Origin: Pseudomonadota bacterium
GTDB taxonomy: Bacteria; Pseudomonadota; Gammaproteobacteria; Steroidobacterales; Steroidobacteraceae
Assembly: GCA_025355105.1 (NCBI GenBank)
Contig: JANYAE010000001.1
Location: 1-64,000 of the forward strand
Length of the DNA stretch: 64,000 bases
Direction: 5' to 3'
Shown here one piece after another: positions 56,714 through 64,000 of the stretch. The translations under genes were made by a program, and so were the position numbers. The notes beneath the pieces were generated by a model, which saw only the letters and a list, made by a program, of their open reading frames with translations, ran no database searches and was not told the origin of the DNA. Numbering within the stretch: position 1 is the stretch's first letter; every line of letters starts with the position of its first letter.

Positions 56714-56968
56714 ACGCCGATGTTTGGGTCCCGGCGGCGCGCCGGCTCTGTGGTAACCTCGCGCCGATCCGAGTTTCTTGGTCACGTTGCGGCTGACCGC
56801 AGCACTGCGCCGCCGCATGCGGCGCCGGCCCGGCCTGCCTCCCCGACCGCCGCCTCGCGCCGCAGCGATCCGTCGCCTCGGCCGCGGCGACGCGCGTGGC
56901 GGGCGCCCGCGGTCACCGCCAACGTGTGCGAACGGTCTCCGGGAGCCCCGCGCGGGTCGATACGAGTC

Positions 56969-59059
56969 ATGACGTCCTCATCTGTGCCGCCTGCCGGCGT
57001 CGCCTCGCCTGCCCTGCGTCCCGAGCTCTGGCTCGGCCTCGACACCGGCGGCACGTTCACCGACGCGGTCCTGCTCGATGGCGAGCGGCGTGTCGTCGCG
57101 AGCGCCAAGTCGCTGACCACGCACTGGGATCTCGCCGTCGGTCTCGGCGGCGCGATCCGCGCCGTGCTCGCGGCGCTGCCGGCCGGCGCGCGCCGCGAGG
57201 ACGTGACGCTGGTGTCTGTATCGACGACGCTCGCGACCAACGCGGTCGTCGAGAACCGTTTCAGCCCGGTCTGCACGATCCTCATCGGATTCGACGAGCC
57301 GATGCTCGAGCGCTCCGGTCTGGCGCGTGAGGGCAGCGGCTTCGTGGCGCGCATCCGCGGCGGCCACGACGCGACCGGCGACGAATTCGAAGCGCTCGAC
57401 GAGGACGGCCTCGCCGCGGCGGTGCGCGAATTCGAGGCTCGCGTCGAGGGCTTCGCCGTCGCCGCGCGCTTCTCGGTCCGCAATCCCGCCCACGAGCTGC
57501 GCGTGCGGCAGCGGATCCGGACGCTGTCGCGCAAGCCCGTGACCTGCGCGCACGAGCTGAGCTCGAAGCTCGACGCGCCGCGCCGGGCACTGACGGCGGC
57601 CCTGAACGCGCGCCTGACGCCACAGATCCGCCACCTGATCGAGGCCCTCGGCAGCGTGCTCGAGGCCGAATCGGTCGACGCGCCGCTGATGATCGTCAAG
57701 GGCGACGGCTCGCTGATGAAGGCCGAGGTCGCGCTCGAGTATCCGGTCGAGACCATCCTCTCCGGCCCGGCGGCCAGCGTCGTCGGCGCGGGCTTTCTGA
57801 CCGGCCTCAAGGACTTCGTCGTCTCCGACATGGGCGGCACGACCACCGACGTCGCCGTCGTCAACGGCGGGCGCCCGGTGATCAACGCCGAAGGCGCGCT
57901 GGTCGGCGGCTGGCGCACGATGGTCCAGGCGGTCGACATGCGCACCATCGGCCTCGGTGGCGACAGCGAGGTGCACATCGATCGCGACCTGCGTCTGCGC
58001 GTCGGGCCGCGCAAATCCATGCCGCTCAGCCTGCTGGGCCACCAGGTGCCGGACGTGATCGCCGACCTGCGCGTGCTCGCGACGCTGGAACGGCTGCCCG
58101 AGTTCGCGACGCACTTCGCGTTCCGCAATCCCGGCCGCGAGCCGCCGGCACACCTGACGGCGCTCGAACGCCGCGTTTGGGACGCGCTCGGCCCGGAGCC
58201 GAGACGCGCCTCGGTGCTGGTGCGCAACGCCGCCGGCCTCGATGCGCTGCGACGGCTGGCCGATGCCGGACTCGCCACGCTCGCCTCGTTCACCCCCAGC
58301 GACGCGATGCACGTGCTCGGCCGTCAGCACGGCTGGAGTGTTGAGGCCGCGCAGCTCGGCGCGCAGCTGCTCGCGATCGACGAGCGCAACGCGCGCGGCG
58401 CCAGGATGGCGGCGACGCCGCTCGAGATCTGCGAACGCACCGCGGAGCACGTGATTCAGGAGTCCGCGCGGATCGTGCTCGCGACCGCGCTCGCGCACGA
58501 CCCGGGCCTCGAGGCGCGCGCCGGCCGCTGGGGACCGCTCGGCGACCGGCTGATGGCGGACGTCGTCGCCGGCCGCCCGTTCTCGGGCCTGGTGCGGGCC
58601 GGCTTCAGCCTCGCCTCGCCGCTGGTCGCGATCGGCGCCCCGGTCGGCGCCTACTACCCCGAAGTCGCCCGCCGGCTCGGCGCGCCGCTGTCGATCCCGG
58701 AGCACGCCGCGGTCTGCAACGCGGTCGGCGCCGTCGCCGGCGTCGTGTCGCAGACCGTTGACGTGCTCGTCAACCAGCCGACCTTCAAGGTGTTTCGCGT
58801 CCACGATCCGTCCGGCACCCGCGACTACGAGGAACCGGAACCGGCGATCGAGCACGCCCGACGGCTGTCGCAGGAACTCGCGCTCGCCGCGGCGCTGCGC
58901 GCCGGGGCGCTCGACCCGCACGTCGAGACCACGGTGACCGAAAGGCGCGCGCAGGTGGGCATGACCGTGGACTACCTCGCCGAGGCGGTCGCCCGCTCGA
59001 CCGCGACCGGGCGACCGTTCGCCGGTCACCTGCACGCCGGCGCGACGCCGGCCGGCTGA
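56969..59059 (+). CDS. HyuA-type hydantoinase/oxoprolinase family protein
   Basis: 696 residues. The N-terminal ASKHA ATPase pattern LWLGLDTGGTFTDAVLLDG and the later VSDMGGTTTDVAVV are the two phosphate-binding blocks of HyuA, the ATP-dependent A subunit of N-methylhydantoinase, 5-oxoprolinase and acetone/acetophenone carboxylases. VSVSTTLATNAVVE and SGPAASVVGAG are further family blocks. In known systems HyuA works with a HyuB subunit; none is encoded here, so the reaction is open. The ATG at 56969 begins MTSSSVPPAG. It is 255 bases after matB and 20 bases before the monooxygenase gene, so it is probably co-transcribed with the latter. Confidence 0.85.
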   Translation: MTSSSVPPAGVASPALRPELWLGLDTGGTFTDAVLLDGERRVVASAKSLTTHWDLAVGLGGAIRAVLAALPAGARREDVTLVSVSTTLATNAVVENRFSPVCTILIGFDEPMLERSGLAREGSGFVARIRGGHDATGDEFEALDEDGLAAAVREFEARVEGFAVAARFSVRNPAHELRVRQRIRTLSRKPVTCAHELSSKLDAPRRALTAALNARLTPQIRHLIEALGSVLEAESVDAPLMIVKGDGSLMKAEVALEYPVETILSGPAASVVGAGFLTGLKDFVVSDMGGTTTDVAVVNGGRPVINAEGALVGGWRTMVQAVDMRTIGLGGDSEVHIDRDLRLRVGPRKSMPLSLLGHQVPDVIADLRVLATLERLPEFATHFAFRNPGREPPAHLTALERRVWDALGPEPRRASVLVRNAAGLDALRRLADAGLATLASFTPSDAMHVLGRQHGWSVEAAQLGAQLLAIDERNARGARMAATPLEICERTAEHVIQESARIVLATALAHDPGLEARAGRWGPLGDRLMADVVAGRPFSGLVRAGFSLASPLVAIGAPVGAYYPEVARRLGAPLSIPEHAAVCNAVGAVAGVVSQTVDVLVNQPTFKVFRVHDPSGTRDYEEPEPAIEHARRLSQELALAAALRAGALDPHVETTVTERRAQVGMTVDYLAEAVARSTATGRPFAGHLHAGATPAG

Positions 59060-59079
59060 GGCGCAGGCATACTGCGCCC

Positions 59080-60639
59080 ATGAGCTGGCCGCGGCTGGCG
59101 GCGTGGAGCGCGCTGATGTCGCAGGTGACGATGGCCGGCGCACGCCCGGACGAGGCCGGCAGCTCCTTCGCGGCCGAGCCGGACGTCGTGATCCTCGGCG
59201 CCGGCATGTCCGGCATCTGCATGGCGATCGAGCTCAAGCGCGCCGGACTCAACTCCTTCGTCGTGCTCGAGCAGTCGGCGGGGGTCGGCGGCACGTGGTG
59301 GGACAACGCCTATCCGGGCGCGCAATGTGACGTCCCGTCCCACCTCTACAGCTTCTCGTTCGAGCTGAAGTCGGACTGGACCCGCGTCTTCGCCCCGAGC
59401 CACGAGATCCAGAGCTACGTCGAGCACTGCGTGCGTCGCTACGCGCTCGCCTCGCACTTGCGGCTCGGCGCCGAAGTGATCGCCGCCGCCTGGGACGAGC
59501 CGGCCGCGCGCTGGCGCGTGACGACCAGGCAGGGGCAGGTGCTGCGGCCGCGGGTGTTCGTGCTCAGCCTCGGGCCGCTCAACCATCCGCGCCTGCCGGC
59601 CGGCGTCGAGGCTTTCCGCGGCGAAGTCATGCACACAGCGCGCTGGAACCAACGCTACGATTTTCGCGGCAAGCGGGTCGCGGTGCTGGGCAGCGCCGCG
59701 AGCGCGGTGCAGGTCGTGCCGGCGCTGGCCGAGCAGGCCTCACAGCTGACCGTGTTCCAGCGCACACCGTCCTGGATCGTCGCGCGCCCGGACCGGCTCT
59801 ACGGGCGCCTCGAGCGGCGCCTGTTTCGGATCCCGCTGGTCGCGCGCGCCTATCGGGCGTGGCTCTACTGGCGGTTCGAGGCGAATTTCGCGGCGTTCAA
59901 GGGCCGCGGCATCATGTACCGGCTGCTGACGCACATGGCCGCGAAGCATCTGAACGAGCAGGTACGGGACCCGGCCCTGCGCGACGCGTTGCGGCCCCGC
60001 TACCCGATGGGGTGCAAGCGCATCCTCATCAGCAACGACTTCTACCCGGCGCTGCAGCGGAGCAACGTCGAGTTGGTCGCGCAGCCGGCCTCGGCGTTCA
60101 CCGCCTCGGGTGTGGTCGCGGCCGACGGCACGGTGCGCGAGGTCGACGCGCTCGTCTGCGCCACCGGCTTCGAGACCGTCGAGCCGCTCGCCCACCTCGA
60201 CGTGCGCGGCAGCGGTGGCCGCGCGCTCGCCGCGGCGTGGCGCGATGGTCCCGAGGCCTACCACGGCATCACCGTGGCAGGCTTTCCGAATCTGTTCCTG
60301 CTGCTCGGGCCCAACACCGGCACCGGGCACACCTCCGTGCTGATCCCGATCGAGGCGCAGGCGCGCTACGTGCTCGCCTGCCTCGGTGAGCTGCGTCGCC
60401 GCGGCGCGCGCTCGATGGACGTGCGCGCCGACGTTCTACGCGAGCACAACGCCGAGCTGCAGCGCCGGCTGGCCGCGACCGTGTGGGCGTCGCCGGCGTG
60501 CACCAGCTGGTACAAGATGAACTCGGGCAAGATCCTCGCGACCTATCCCGGCTACATCACGCGCTACGTGCGCGAGACGCGCCAGCCGCGCTACGGCGAC
60601 TTCGTCTTCGAGCCGGACGCCGCTGCCGCCGCAGGTTAA
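59080..60639 (+). CDS. Flavin-containing monooxygenase, Baeyer-Villiger type
   Basis: 519 residues. The FAD-binding motif is VVILGAGMSGICMA. The Baeyer-Villiger fingerprint FxGxxxHxxxW is exact in FRGEVMHTARW. The NADPH-binding site reads VAVLGSAASAVQ, with Ala for the middle Gly of GxGxxG. GGTWWDNAYPGAQCDVPSHLYS is another typical stretch. Such enzymes insert oxygen next to a carbonyl and turn ketones into esters. Substrate is unknown. The first ATG is used, but Met13 or Met18 could also start the protein, since the FAD motif begins only near residue 35. An alpha/beta hydrolase gene follows 44 bases later. Confidence 0.9.
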   Translation: MSWPRLAAWSALMSQVTMAGARPDEAGSSFAAEPDVVILGAGMSGICMAIELKRAGLNSFVVLEQSAGVGGTWWDNAYPGAQCDVPSHLYSFSFELKSDWTRVFAPSHEIQSYVEHCVRRYALASHLRLGAEVIAAAWDEPAARWRVTTRQGQVLRPRVFVLSLGPLNHPRLPAGVEAFRGEVMHTARWNQRYDFRGKRVAVLGSAASAVQVVPALAEQASQLTVFQRTPSWIVARPDRLYGRLERRLFRIPLVARAYRAWLYWRFEANFAAFKGRGIMYRLLTHMAAKHLNEQVRDPALRDALRPRYPMGCKRILISNDFYPALQRSNVELVAQPASAFTASGVVAADGTVREVDALVCATGFETVEPLAHLDVRGSGGRALAAAWRDGPEAYHGITVAGFPNLFLLLGPNTGTGHTSVLIPIEAQARYVLACLGELRRRGARSMDVRADVLREHNAELQRRLAATVWASPACTSWYKMNSGKILATYPGYITRYVRETRQPRYGDFVFEPDAAAAAG

Positions 60640-60683
60640 GCTGCGCGCGTTCCGTCTGCAGACACCGCCCGAGGCCGAGACCC

Positions 60684-61613
60684 ATGTCCTGGATCGTCGT
60701 CGCAGTCGCGATCGCCGCCGTGCCGGCGGTGGTCGGCGCCCTCGAGTTTCTCGCGCCCGCGTGGATGGCGCGCCGCTGGCTTGCACTCGAGCGCCGGCGC
60801 GCCGGGCTGCGGCTGCGTTGTGCACAGGTCCCGGGATTCTCGATGCCGTACCTCGACGGCGGACAGGGTGAACCGCTCGTGCTGGTGCACGGCTTCGGCG
60901 CGGACAAGGACAATTTCACGCGGATCGCGCGCCTGCTGACGCCGCGCTTGCGGGTGATCGCGCCAGACCTGCCGGGCTTCGGCGAGGCCACCCGCGAGCC
61001 GGCCGCCCGCTACCACATTGACGCGCAGGTCGAGCGACTGCGCGCCTTCATCGACCAGCTCGGGCTCGGCGCGGTGCACCTCGGCGGCAGCTCGATGGGC
61101 GGATTCATCGCTGCGCAATTCGCCGCAACCCACCCTGACGCGGTGCGAAGCCTGTGGCTGCTCGACGCCGCGGGTGCCGCGATGGCGCGCGACACCGAGC
61201 TCATCAACCGCTACGTCGCCACTGGCGAGATGCCGCTGCTGGTGCGTCGCGCGGCCGACTACGGCGCACTGCTCGCCGCCGTGACCTACCGAAGACCGCT
61301 GCTGCCGCACTCACTGCGCCTGGCACTCGGCCGCCGCGCTGCGGCGGACTACGCGCTCCACAGCCGAATATTCCGCGAGATCGGCGTCGAGTCGCCGCCG
61401 CTCGACGAGCGTTACGCGGCGATCCGCGCGCCGACGCTGATCGTCTGGGGCCGCGAGGACCGGATCCTCAACCCGGCCGCCGGCGAGTTCATGCGGGCAC
61501 GCGTACCGCGCTCGCGGCTCCGGTTGATGGATGCCACCGGGCACCTGCCGATGATCGAACGACCCGCCGCGACGGCGGCGGACCTGCTGGCGTTCCTGGC
61601 GGATCCACCGTAG
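60684..61613 (+). CDS. Alpha/beta hydrolase with N-terminal membrane anchor
   Basis: 309 residues. The first 27 residues (MSWIVVAVAIAAVPAVVGALEFLAPAW) form a membrane anchor or signal. The hydrolase fold has the oxyanion block VLVHGFGADKDNF, nucleophile Ser in GGSSMGGF, catalytic Asp in WGREDRILNP and His in ATGHLPMIE. It is probably an esterase or lipase at the membrane. Coming right after a Baeyer-Villiger-type monooxygenase, it could hydrolyse the ester made by that enzyme; such pairing is known in ketone catabolism, but here it rests on position only. Confidence 0.85.
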   Translation: MSWIVVAVAIAAVPAVVGALEFLAPAWMARRWLALERRRAGLRLRCAQVPGFSMPYLDGGQGEPLVLVHGFGADKDNFTRIARLLTPRLRVIAPDLPGFGEATREPAARYHIDAQVERLRAFIDQLGLGAVHLGGSSMGGFIAAQFAATHPDAVRSLWLLDAAGAAMARDTELINRYVATGEMPLLVRRAADYGALLAAVTYRRPLLPHSLRLALGRRAAADYALHSRIFREIGVESPPLDERYAAIRAPTLIVWGREDRILNPAAGEFMRARVPRSRLRLMDATGHLPMIERPAATAADLLAFLADPP

Positions 61614-61710
61614 GGCTCGTTCCGGGCCGGCCTGCGGCAACCCCGGACGATGTGCCCGGCGGATTGGGCGATAGTGGCCTTATCTCCCCGGAGCCACCGG
61701 AGTTGCCATC

Positions 61711-62187
61711 ATGACCACCACCATCGACGCTCTGCGAGCGAGCCCGCTCGCGGCCGAACTCACGCCGGCCGAGACCCAGGTGCTCGCCGCCTTGGTGCGG
61801 GTCCGCGCGCTGAAGGATGCCGAGGTGTTGTTGCCGGAGGGCGCGCGCGATGGTCACCTTCACGTGGTCGTCAGCGGCCGCATCCACGTCATGAAGGAAG
61901 GCCCCCACGGACGCACCCTGCTGCACACCGTCGAGCCCGGCGACCTGGTCGGCGAGCTGTCGTTCATGGACGACGAGCCGCGCTACGCGGCCCTGGTCGC
62001 GTCCGGTGTCTGCGAGGTGCTGGTGCTCGACCGGCGCGACTTCGAAACGCTGGTCGAGACCGAGCCGCGCGTCGTCTACAAGGTGATGCGCGCGGTGATG
62101 CGCGTCGCTCACAAGGTGCAGCGCCGCCTCAGCCTGCAGATGCGCGACCTCGAGAACTACCTGTACCGGACCGGCGCCAAGTACTGA
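61711..62187 (+). CDS. Small cyclic-nucleotide-binding-domain protein
   Basis: 158 residues, essentially a single cNMP-binding beta-barrel of the CRP type. The phosphate-binding cassette region reads VEPGDLVGELSFMDDEPRYAALVA, with the Gly-Glu-Leu core and an Arg in the cassette. A C-terminal helix follows (AVMRVAHKVQRRLSLQMRDLENYL), but there is no helix-turn-helix, so it is not a classical CRP transcription factor. Such stand-alone domains may regulate a partner protein. It is 97 bases after the hydrolase gene on the same strand and converges on the XRE gene. Confidence 0.85.
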   Translation: MTTTIDALRASPLAAELTPAETQVLAALVRVRALKDAEVLLPEGARDGHLHVVVSGRIHVMKEGPHGRTLLHTVEPGDLVGELSFMDDEPRYAALVASGVCEVLVLDRRDFETLVETEPRVVYKVMRAVMRVAHKVQRRLSLQMRDLENYLYRTGAKY

Positions 62188-62217
62188 GCGCGCGACACGC
62201 GGCCCGCAGGCCCGCAG

Positions 62218-62442
62218 TCAACCCTCGGACGCGCCGCCATCCGGCCGGTACTCGAGCAGTTCCCCCGGCTGGCAGTCGAGCGCGGCACAGATCTGCGCGA
62301 GCGTCTCGAAGCGCACGCCCTTGACGCGCCCGCTCTTCAGCAGCGACACGTTCGCCTCCGTGATGCCGATGTGCTCCGCCAGTTCCTTGGAGCGCATCTT
62401 GCGCCGCGCCAGCATCACGTCGAGTCTGACGACGATCGGCAC
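62218..62442 (-). CDS. XRE-type helix-turn-helix regulator (DUF2975 partner)
   Basis: 74 residues. The helix-turn-helix is in RSKELAEHIGITEANVSLLKSGRVKGVRF, and ALDCQPGELLEY follows. The start MPIVVRLDVMLARRKMRS is a GTG at 62442, two bases after the stop of the DUF2975 gene. Very similar short regulators are found directly after DUF2975 genes in many bacteria. It probably represses its own operon through the palindromes upstream of the DUF2975 gene. Confidence 0.9.
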   Translation of the reverse strand: MPIVVRLDVMLARRKMRSKELAEHIGITEANVSLLKSGRVKGVRFETLAQICAALDCQPGELLEYRPDGGASEG

Positions 62443-62444
62443 GG

Positions 62445-62996
62445 TCAGACGATCTGCCGGTGGTCGGCCGCCATGCGTGCCGCATCGGCCAGCACCGAGC
62501 CGGTGACGAGGATCACGACACTGACGAGCGCGAGCGTGATTTCCTCGCTGCCGAGGCCGAAGCCGAGCGCCCGCTCGCCGGCCGGGTTCGCGAGCGTAAC
62601 GATCAGCAGCGTCGCGGAGTTCACCAGCGGAATCAGCGCCGCGTAGAGCAGCAGCGCCTTGCCGAAGCGGCGCAGCAGCGCGCCGGTCTCGATCTCGAAC
62701 ACCTCGCCTGCCGCGAAGCGCAGCAGCAGCGCGCGCGCCGACCACAGCGCAAACGCCAGAATCGCCACGTGCAGCAGGTTGACGCCGCAGCCGGCGAGCC
62801 GGACCAGCGGCGTCACCGTGATCAGGCCGAGGTAGTGGCCCATCGAACTGCGCAGGCGCTCGTCGTTCTCAGAAGGCATCAGCCAGGAGTAGGCCGTGAA
62901 GCTGAGGAACGCGGCCGCCGCGACCGGCGTGACGGCGGCGGCGACACGACACAGGCGGGCGCTGACCCTCGGGATGACATCGGCGGCGGCATTCAT
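62445..62996 (-). CDS. DUF2975 family membrane protein
   Basis: 183 residues with four membrane segments (about 18-37, 65-88, 107-127 and 145-165). The family pattern is visible in RFAAGEVFEIETGALLRRFGKALL. A strong ribosome-binding site (GAGGAG, eight bases before the ATG) sets the start. The function is unknown; the gene pairs with the XRE regulator downstream, an arrangement in which the membrane protein may sense a signal. It is preceded by an AT-rich region with two palindromes. Confidence 0.88.
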   Translation of the reverse strand: MNAAADVIPRVSARLCRVAAAVTPVAAAAFLSFTAYSWLMPSENDERLRSSMGHYLGLITVTPLVRLAGCGVNLLHVAILAFALWSARALLLRFAAGEVFEIETGALLRRFGKALLLYAALIPLVNSATLLIVTLANPAGERALGFGLGSEEITLALVSVVILVTGSVLADAARMAADHRQIV

Positions 62997-63016
62997 GCGC
63001 AACTCCTCATGACGAT

Positions 63017-63057
63017 TAATTATTGTTTCACAATAATTATTTGTCGTCAAATGATTA
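63017..63057 (-). promoter_or_regulatory. Two overlapping AT-rich palindromes, probable XRE operator
   Basis: TAATTATTG-TTTCA-CAATAATTA (63017-63039) is a perfect nine-base-pair inverted repeat. It runs into a second, TAATTATTTG-TCGT-CAAATGATTA (63034-63057), with nine of ten pairs. Centres are about 18 bases apart. The sites lie just upstream of the DUF2975 ribosome-binding site, where a repressor would block transcription. Confidence 0.7.
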
Positions 63058-63096
63058 GTGAAGCGCAGACAATCTGACGCCGGGCACACGGTGGAG

Positions 63097-63822
63097 CTAG
63101 CGAGGCGGCACCTCGGCCGCCAGCACCTGCGGCAGCAGCACGAACCGGAAGCCTTTCGCCTCGAGGCCGTCGACGATCCGCGGCAAGGCCTCCGCGGTGT
63201 GCCAGCCGCGCCCGTTGACGTGGAAGATCAACACGTCGCCGGGACGGGTGCGCGCCAGCGTCTGCGCCACCAGCCGGTCGGCATCGACGCTTGGCGCCGG
63301 GTCGCCCTCTGCCCACCGCCAGTGCACGATCCGGTAGCCGAGCCCGCGCACGATCGCGACCGTGCGCTCGTCGGCGTTGCCGCCCGGGAAGCGGAACAGC
63401 GTCGGGTGGTGCCCGGTCACGTGCGCGATCATGGCGTCGGCGCGCTCGACCTCCGCGCGCACGCGCGCGTCGTCGAGCAGCCGCATGTCCTGCGGATGGC
63501 TCCACGAGTGGTTCTCGATCGCCACGAACGGATGCTGCGCCAGCGCGCGCACCTCCGCGGCGTTATCGCGCGCGAAGCGACCAGCCATGAACACCGTGAA
63601 CGGGATCCGCCGTCCGACGAGGAACTCGACGATGCCCTGGTCGAGGTGCATGCGCTCCACCGCCTGGCAGGCGTCGAAGCTCAGCGCGACGACGCGCTCG
63701 CGGGTCGCGAGTCGCGTCACGATGCCAGGCGGCACGATCTCCGGCGCCGTGGCGGCGGCGGCCGGTGGCCGGCCGATGCTGATACTGAGCAGCATCGCGG
63801 CGCCGAGCCGCAGCGCGCTCAC
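63097..63822 (-). CDS. Polysaccharide deacetylase family protein, exported
   Basis: 241 residues from the GTG at 63822, which overlaps the stop of the upstream acetyltransferase gene (GTGA); a GTG four codons earlier is the alternative. A signal peptide is visible (LGAAMLLSISIGRPPAAAA). The NodB fold has VALSFDACQA, in which the usual second Asp of FDD is Ala, the zinc-binding His pair in ENHSWSHPQDM, and RFPGGNADERT. The family removes acetyl groups from N-acetylglucosamine polymers or peptidoglycan. The FDAC form is a known subgroup, and its substrate is not established. Confidence 0.85.
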   Translation of the reverse strand: MSALRLGAAMLLSISIGRPPAAAATAPEIVPPGIVTRLATRERVVALSFDACQAVERMHLDQGIVEFLVGRRIPFTVFMAGRFARDNAAEVRALAQHPFVAIENHSWSHPQDMRLLDDARVRAEVERADAMIAHVTGHHPTLFRFPGGNADERTVAIVRGLGYRIVHWRWAEGDPAPSVDADRLVAQTLARTRPGDVLIFHVNGRGWHTAEALPRIVDGLEAKGFRFVLLPQVLAAEVPPR

Positions 63823-64000
63823 GTGGCGCGCCACTCGCTGCGCAGGATCGACATGATGCAGCGGTCGGCGCGCGAACCGTCGGCCATCCGGTAGGCCTGG
63901 CGCAGCAGCCCGTCCTCGCGCATGCCGGCGCGCCGGTAGACGTGCCTGGCGCGCTCGTTGTGCGTGAACACGTCGAGCCAGAGTCGCTCGTTCGCCGTCG
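63819..64000 (-). CDS. GNAT family N-acetyltransferase, C-terminal part
   Basis: The last 59 or so residues of a gene that begins beyond the window. RLWLDVFTHNERARHVYRRAGMREDG has the typical final strand and helix of GNAT enzymes (motif B, N-x-R-A-x-x-x-Y). Its stop overlaps the deacetylase start, so the two are in one operon. The substrate is unknown. Confidence 0.8.
   Translation of the reverse strand, partial: TANERLWLDVFTHNERARHVYRRAGMREDGLLRQAYRMADGSRADRCIMSILRSEWRAT

Overview
The window is 64 kb of very GC-rich, gene-dense DNA with strong G/C preference at third codon positions. It most resembles a gammaproteobacterium. The order DUF2069 - hda - CDP-alcohol phosphatidyltransferase - DUF2066 - purM - purN - DUF3108 is known from Pseudomonas-like genomes, as are the mrp-dcd and rplU-rpmA pairs and the murJ-ribF-ileS-lspA-ispH block. 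I cannot name a genus. Genes are tightly packed. Many neighbours share a stop and start in a GTGA or ATGA overlap, and GTG starts are common.

Layout. 1-5 kb: DNA replication control (hda), phospholipid synthesis and late purine genes. 5-6.7 kb: dcd, a dCTP deaminase gene interrupted in frame by a 375-residue intein carrying an HNH nuclease; this is the standout of the window. 6.7-12.5 kb: mrp, then a HEAT-repeat Ser/Thr kinase followed directly by two PilT-type ATPases. 12.5-18.4 kb: metG, a lone RnfB-like ferredoxin, nth, a small exported protein, and a two-component system whose kinase has an unusual H-box. 18.4-24.2 kb: pyruvate dehydrogenase operon aceE-aceF-lpdA. 24.3-30.8 kb: leucyl aminopeptidase, pyrC, RNase T, grxD, DUF1289, a PuuD-like membrane protein, a nitrilase and nadC. 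30.8-35.6 kb: a GAF-PAS-GGDEF-EAL protein, a zinc-type CDF exporter and a lysophospholipid acyltransferase-like enzyme. 35.6-40.7 kb: a compact group of phosphopantetheinyl transferase, cytochrome P450, an adenylating enzyme fused to a carrier domain, and a VanZ-like membrane protein, which may be a small biosynthetic cassette. 41.1-42.7 kb: a sedolisin peptidase.

42.9-53.9 kb is housekeeping again: tRNA-Thr, the ispH/lspA/ileS/ribF/murJ operon, rpsT with a TTG start, obgE, an acetyltransferase, rpmA/rplU, a polyprenyl diphosphate synthase and tRNA-Pro. 54-62.2 kb is more accessory: a secreted-protein gene broken by a one-base frameshift, a MatB-like malonyl-CoA synthetase, a HyuA-type protein, a Baeyer-Villiger-type monooxygenase, an alpha/beta hydrolase and a small cyclic-nucleotide-binding protein. 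The monooxygenase and hydrolase could act in sequence on ketones. 62.2-64 kb holds a DUF2975/XRE regulator pair behind two AT-rich palindromes, a polysaccharide deacetylase and the end of an acetyltransferase gene.

No insertion sequence, integrase, phage gene or CRISPR array was seen. The intein is the only recognisable mobile element. Starts were chosen from family alignment, ribosome-binding sites and overlap with the upstream gene. GC content and codon use were judged by eye.
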